Origin: Laburnicola sp. R22_1 | Taxonomy: Eukaryota; Ascomycota; Dothideomycetes; Pleosporales; Didymosphaeriaceae | Length of the DNA stretch: 64,000 nucleotides | Direction of reading: 5' to 3' | Assembly: GCA_014281115.1 (NCBI GenBank) | Contig: JACONQ010000002.1 | Span: forward strand, 2,976,001 to 3,040,000 | Part shown: in pieces, positions 59,693-64,000 of the stretch | How positions within the stretch are numbered: position 1 is the first letter of the stretch | How the letters are laid out: every line of letters begins with the position of its first letter | Translations under genes and position numbers: made by a program | The notes under the pieces: generated by a model | The model's input: only the letters and a program-made list of their open reading frames with translations | The model's database searches: none | What the model was told of the DNA's origin: nothing

Positions 59693-60370
59693 TTATTAAA
59701 TTAACTATTTAGAAATAGAATAATAAAGACTTTTATTTTAAATTATATAATAAAAAAGTAAAGCCTTCTACTTAGTAATTAAAAAAGAGCGTAAAAAGTA
59801 ATTATTAAAAAAGTATACTTTAACCTTAAACTAAAAATTATTTAATAAAAATATTTAATAAGCTAATCTTTTATATATATATATATATATAGTATTAAAT
59901 TAACTATTTAAAACTAAAATAATAAAGACTTTTATCTTAAGTAATATAATAAAAAGTTTTATATATAATATATTTTATTATTACTTTAAAATACTTTTAT
60001 ATGTTAATAATAGTAGAAGAAATAACTATTAATATAGTAAATACTAAATATTAATTTATATTATTTATAATAATCTAAATAGCAGTTTATAATAGTTAGG
60101 ATAGTAGAGAAAAATAGATTATAGTATAGTAGCGCTAAAGTTATATCTCCTCTAAAGTTCTAAGTAGCCTCTTTGTAAAAACTTTATATATAGAAGCTGT
60201 GCGCGCTAAGACTACTAAGCTCGCTTAGCAGTTTAAACGTGCTTTTTTATAATTACTACCTTTTTTATACTCTTTTTAATTACTAAGTAGGGGGCTTTGT
60301 TTTTATTATTATATTATTTAAGATAAATGCCTTTGTCGTACTACTCCTAGGTAGTTAATTTAACGCCACA
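59693..60370. mobile_element. Second TIR element copy, abutting the first
   Basis: It starts in the TA shared with the previous copy (TTATTAAATTAACTATTTAG) and ends TTTAACGCCACA then TA. A third left-end-like sequence (59895-59955) lies inside, so one copy is nested. The right 230 bp carries the long TIR shared with 34087-34330. Confidence 0.7.
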
Positions 60371-62870
60371 TAGCATAAACTTATAAGGCGAGATTTTAGA
60401 CCTTTATTATATTAGTCTACTAGTTTTATACTTCTATTTAATATTCTATAATGTAAATATTATAGACTTTAATCTAATTGTTATATATAGCGTTATTTAT
60501 ACTTACTATTATCTTTAGAAGTATAGAATAAGTTAGTTAAACTAGATCTTAATTAATAATCTCTTTAGTATTAGAATTAATAAGATTCTAGATCCCTTTA
60601 GACTAAGAATAAAACTAGAGCTAAAGAAACTAGAAAGGCTAGCTTACTTAGTTAGTAAGTAGTACCTTTGTAGTAAGAATTACAGTATTAGATATTTTAA
60701 TTATAAGTAAAATTTAAGTATAGAAGAGAATTAGAAATAATTAGTAAAAGGTAATTAGAGTATATAAATTAGAATTCTAATATATAAGTGCGCAGAGAGA
60801 ATTAGCCTATAATCTTAAAGTGCTAGGCTTATAATTAATAAAGGAAAATAAGCTAGAATCTTAGATTTAGTAAGTAAAGTAGATAGGCTTACTATATAGA
60901 AAAAGAAGCTAAAGGGCTAAACTATATATACGCTTATAGAAAGGAGCAGGGCTAAAATAGTACTGCTTACATAATTACGGACACGTAATCGCACCTAGTT
61001 AGAGCCTTATTTCTGCGATAAAGAAACCTTTATTTTACTACTTTATTAAAAAAATAGTATAAAATAAAGATAAGCACTATATATATTTCTAGTCTATTAT
61101 ACTAGCTACTTTTTAAAAAGTAATAAAAGCTTTTTTAATTAGAATATTTACAGATATTTTTTTATAATACTCTACTTCTATTATAAAATAAATACTAATA
61201 GCTCTAGATACTAATATTAATACTATTTATATAAAATAGATTATTTTATAGGCTAAAAATACATAGCTAGTAAATAGGTACTATAAGAAGTATATAACTA
61301 CTAACCCTCCTAGGCAGAAGTATAAACTGCCTCTACTTATTAGTTTTTAAGTAGCCCTACTACGTTTAATTACTGCGTTTTTTATTATATTACTAGCGCC
61401 TACGTAATATTACATACGCGCTAAGCCTATAGCGCATTAAAGTTTTTCTAATATCTTCTCTAGCTTCTAAGATAACTAACCTTACAATAATAACACTCTA
61501 ACTTGCTTGTCTACCTACTATATTACTAGATAATTAATACTACTTTATAACTTTTTACTATGTTACTAGATAATTAACTGCTTAAAACTTCTACTCTACT
61601 TTGCTACTATAATATATAATAAATTGCGCGCGCGCGTTTCTTACTCCTAACACTAAATAGCACCCTAATACTTTACTAGCCTTACTCTACTTATTACCTA
61701 TAGAAATTCTATAATATAAGCGCGTACCTATATATACCTAATACCTCTTATAGCTATTCTATATAAATTCTACTCTAATAATTATCCTAGACCTTCTTTA
61801 AGTTATATAGCCTTACTTTATTCTTCTAGAGCCTCTTATAACCTTTGCCTATCCTCTTCTATTATCTTTAAAAATATATTTAGTAACTTTTATTAATATA
61901 GTTAAGTATAAGGCAGCTAAACTAGTAAAAAGCAAGCTATATATTAAATTCTATATACTTATTAAGGTGGTGGGACTCTAACAAACTAGCTAAGATAATC
62001 TATTTACTGTACTACTTATTTTCTACTACTATATAATTAGTAATATTAGGTGTTTAACCTTTATAATACTAATTCTAGCTAGCCCTATTATTATTATTAT
62101 TATCTTTCTTATTACATATATATAGATGTGTAACTGCCCGCCTAGTAGTAATAGTATTACTAGAGTAAGAGATAGCTATACTAGATTATAACCTTAAGGT
62201 TTCTAGCTTATATAATAATTAAATATATTATATAGTATATAAATAAACACTTAATTTATATTTAGTTATAAATTATATATTACGTATGCGTAGGTAACTA
62301 TATATTATATTATTAACTACCTCTAGTATAAGGGGCTAATTTGCACGTGCTAATAAATAGTTATAATAAATAGTCCTTAGCCTAACCTATCTCTAAGCTA
62401 CTTTACCTTTTTTAATAGGTTTTTAGCATACCTATAGCTTTTTCTTATAGCGTCATACTATATACTAAAAGGTCTGCGATATTTCTCTCCTAGATATAAA
62501 TACTAAATAAATAGTTAGATACTTAGTCTTAGATTTAATTTATATATTTAATAATAAAGCTATATTTTTACTATAATAAGTAAATATAATAATTACTACT
62601 ATAATAATAAGGATATTTTTATAGTAATTTATTATAAAAATTATATATAGCTAATAAAAAAATATAATTAGTTAAACCTAATATAACCTAGTCTATATAA
62701 CTCTAACCTAACCTATAGCCTATATAACTTTAACTTAACTTATACCTATTGCTAGCGTAAAATTTATAGGTAAAGATTAGATTAGAGTTAATATCTTATA
62801 TAAGAGAATCTAATCCTAATCTAATCTATACCTATTTGTTAGCCTAATTACCTATTATATATAATATTAA
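60371..62870. other. A+T-rich decayed sequence, unidentified, with telomere-like array
   Basis: No frame is readable for long. At 60560-60960 the plus strand gives Lys/Leu-rich strings (ELKKLERLAYLVSKQYLCSK, RILDLVSKVDRLTI) split by stops, perhaps an old transposon ORF. 62680-62860 holds CTAACCTAACC-like repeats that match the array at 9728-10095. Confidence 0.4.
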
Positions 62871-63330
62871 TTTATCTATCTACTAGTAGAATAATAAAGG
62901 CTGTTATTTTAAATAATATTAAAAAAGCAAAGTCCCCTACTTAGTAATTAAAAAGAGTATAAAACCTATTATATATATTATTAAATTAACTATTTAGAAA
63001 TTAAATAATAAAAACTTTTATTTTGAATACTTATTATATATGCTCTTTTTAATTACTAAGTAAAGGGCTCTACTTTTTTATTATATTATTTAAGATAAAA
63101 GTCTTTATTATCTTATTCCTAAATAGATTAAATAACGCTATATTAAAGATTTTTATTATATAGAGATTCTAACTAAGGTTAAGTCCGCACTATATATAGA
63201 GAGGAGTACCTAGCACATAGTAGTAGTAATAAAATATATACAAAATAATAATAATTTTATTATTAACGTTCTATATAATAGTATTAATAATAGTAGTTAA
63301 TAATAACGCTATATATATATAGTAATTATT
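62871..63330. mobile_element. TIR element copy split by a SINE-like insertion
   Basis: Left half: CTACTAGTAGAATAATAAAGG, then AAAGTCCCCTACTTAG. Right half: GCTCTTTTTAATTACTAAGT to AAATAACGCTATAT. Family C sits in the right terminus (63144-63301). Confidence 0.6.
63144..63301 (+). mobile_element. SINE-like element C with perfect 13 bp target duplication
   Basis: TAAAGATTTTTATTATATAG to ATAGTAGTTAAT. AATAACGCTATAT stands at 63131-63143 and again at 63302-63314. Compared with 12214-12396 it lacks about 25 internal bases. It keeps AAGGTTAAGTCC. Confidence 0.75.
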
Positions 63331-63407
63331 AATTTTAAAAATATATTTTCTATTTTAGTATTTAAAAAAGTATTTAAAATAATTAAAATTATATATAGTT
63401 ACTATGC

Positions 63408-63514
63408 TCTTTTTGATTTTTTGATTACTAAGCAGGGGGCTCTGCTTTTTTGTCATGTTATTTGAGATGAAAGCCTTTGTCGTCTTACCCCTAGGTAGAT
63501 AAATTAACGCCACA
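63408..63514. mobile_element. Solo right end of TIR element
   Basis: GCTCTTTTTGATTTTTTGAT to TAAATTAACGCCACA then TA, with GGGGGCTCTGC intact and little RIP change. No paired left end is adjacent. Confidence 0.7.
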
Positions 63515-64000
63515 TATATAGTAAATAAGGTAAAATAAATAATTATTTATAAAAATCGGAGCGATACCTATTGTACCGCGAGTACATACTAGTACACGCC
63601 GCCCGGCATGGCGCACGCCTCAGGCGCACGCCTCGGTGGGTTCCACGGGAGAAGACGGCGGCTGTCCGCCCCAATATTTGCAGTTGCAGCGGCCGTCTTC
63701 TCGTCTTTTTTTTTCTTGTGCTGGCTTGCGTGCGTGCCTGCCCCGGATGCCTGTGCACGCTAGCCTAGCGGGCTCGTCCCTGAGGGTCGGAGCTACCTGC
63801 ACCTGCACCTGCATGCACCTGGACGTCCAACACCACCGCCCACCAGTCGGCCTCTTATCCACGCGCGGGAGAATCCTCGACGGGCCATCGTGGCGAGACT
63901 GCGACGCCTCGAGCCTGCATCTCCTCCCCGGCCTCGCGGCGGCACGGCATGGCAGTTGTCTGATGACACTGACAGCGCGACACCCCGGATTCGCAGCGCC
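63515..64000. other. Return to G+C-rich sequence, no gene seen
   Basis: Composition rises sharply at about 63560. Only short Arg/Pro-rich frames. CACCTGCACCTGCA repeats at 63797-63822. The window ends before any gene can be recognised. Confidence 0.4.

Overview
The window looks like a piece of a filamentous ascomycete genome (Pezizomycotina, probably Dothideomycetes). The reasons are spliced genes with 47-120 bp introns and fungal branch sites, Zn2Cys6, Clr5, CYSTM and hybrid histidine kinase families, and a two-speed base composition. Gene-bearing DNA of normal G+C alternates with very A+T-rich blocks (about 5.6-12.8, 15.7-28, 33.1-36.2 and 59.2-63.5 kb). In those blocks every coding relic carries CAG/CAA/TGG to TAG/TAA changes, the signature expected of repeat-induced point mutation (RIP).

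Layout. 0-5.6 kb: a 670 bp foldback palindrome and a three-exon minus-strand Myb/SANT-like gene with one in-frame TAG. 5.6-12.8 kb: a nest of mobile elements (solo copia LTR split by a Fot1/pogo-like element, telomere-like palindrome, SINE-like insertions with 13 bp target duplications). 12.8-15.7 kb: a small GC island with an intact Zn2Cys6 regulator, a truncated flavin amine oxidase and a DDE transposase scrap, bracketed by two inverted copies of one repeat. 15.7-28 kb: a complete but decayed Ty1/copia element (17868-24892) with flanking LTR and repeat copies. 28-33 kb: a hypothetical gene, a MYND-finger gene, a small secreted protein and a mismatch-specific thymine/uracil DNA glycosylase. 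33-36.3 kb: RIP-decayed aminoglycoside-phosphotransferase-like and DUF6914-like pseudogenes among TIR-element ends. 38-50 kb: the best gene block, with a CYSTM mini-protein, a WW-domain protein, a 1515-residue hybrid histidine kinase and a Clr5-domain protein with an in-frame TGA. 50-56.8 kb: no gene I can support. 56.9-58.5 kb: a GT2 membrane glycosyltransferase. 59.2-63.5 kb: a pile-up of TIR elements, one hit by a SINE-like element.

I see no operon-like pathway. The intact genes are housekeeping, signalling or regulatory. The most unusual content is the mobile DNA: long-TIR elements of one family found at six loci, a SINE-like family with perfect long target duplications, and a copia element whose primer-binding site matches a tRNA anticodon arm. 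Exon boundaries were worked out by hand from splice signals and frame. No alignments could be run.
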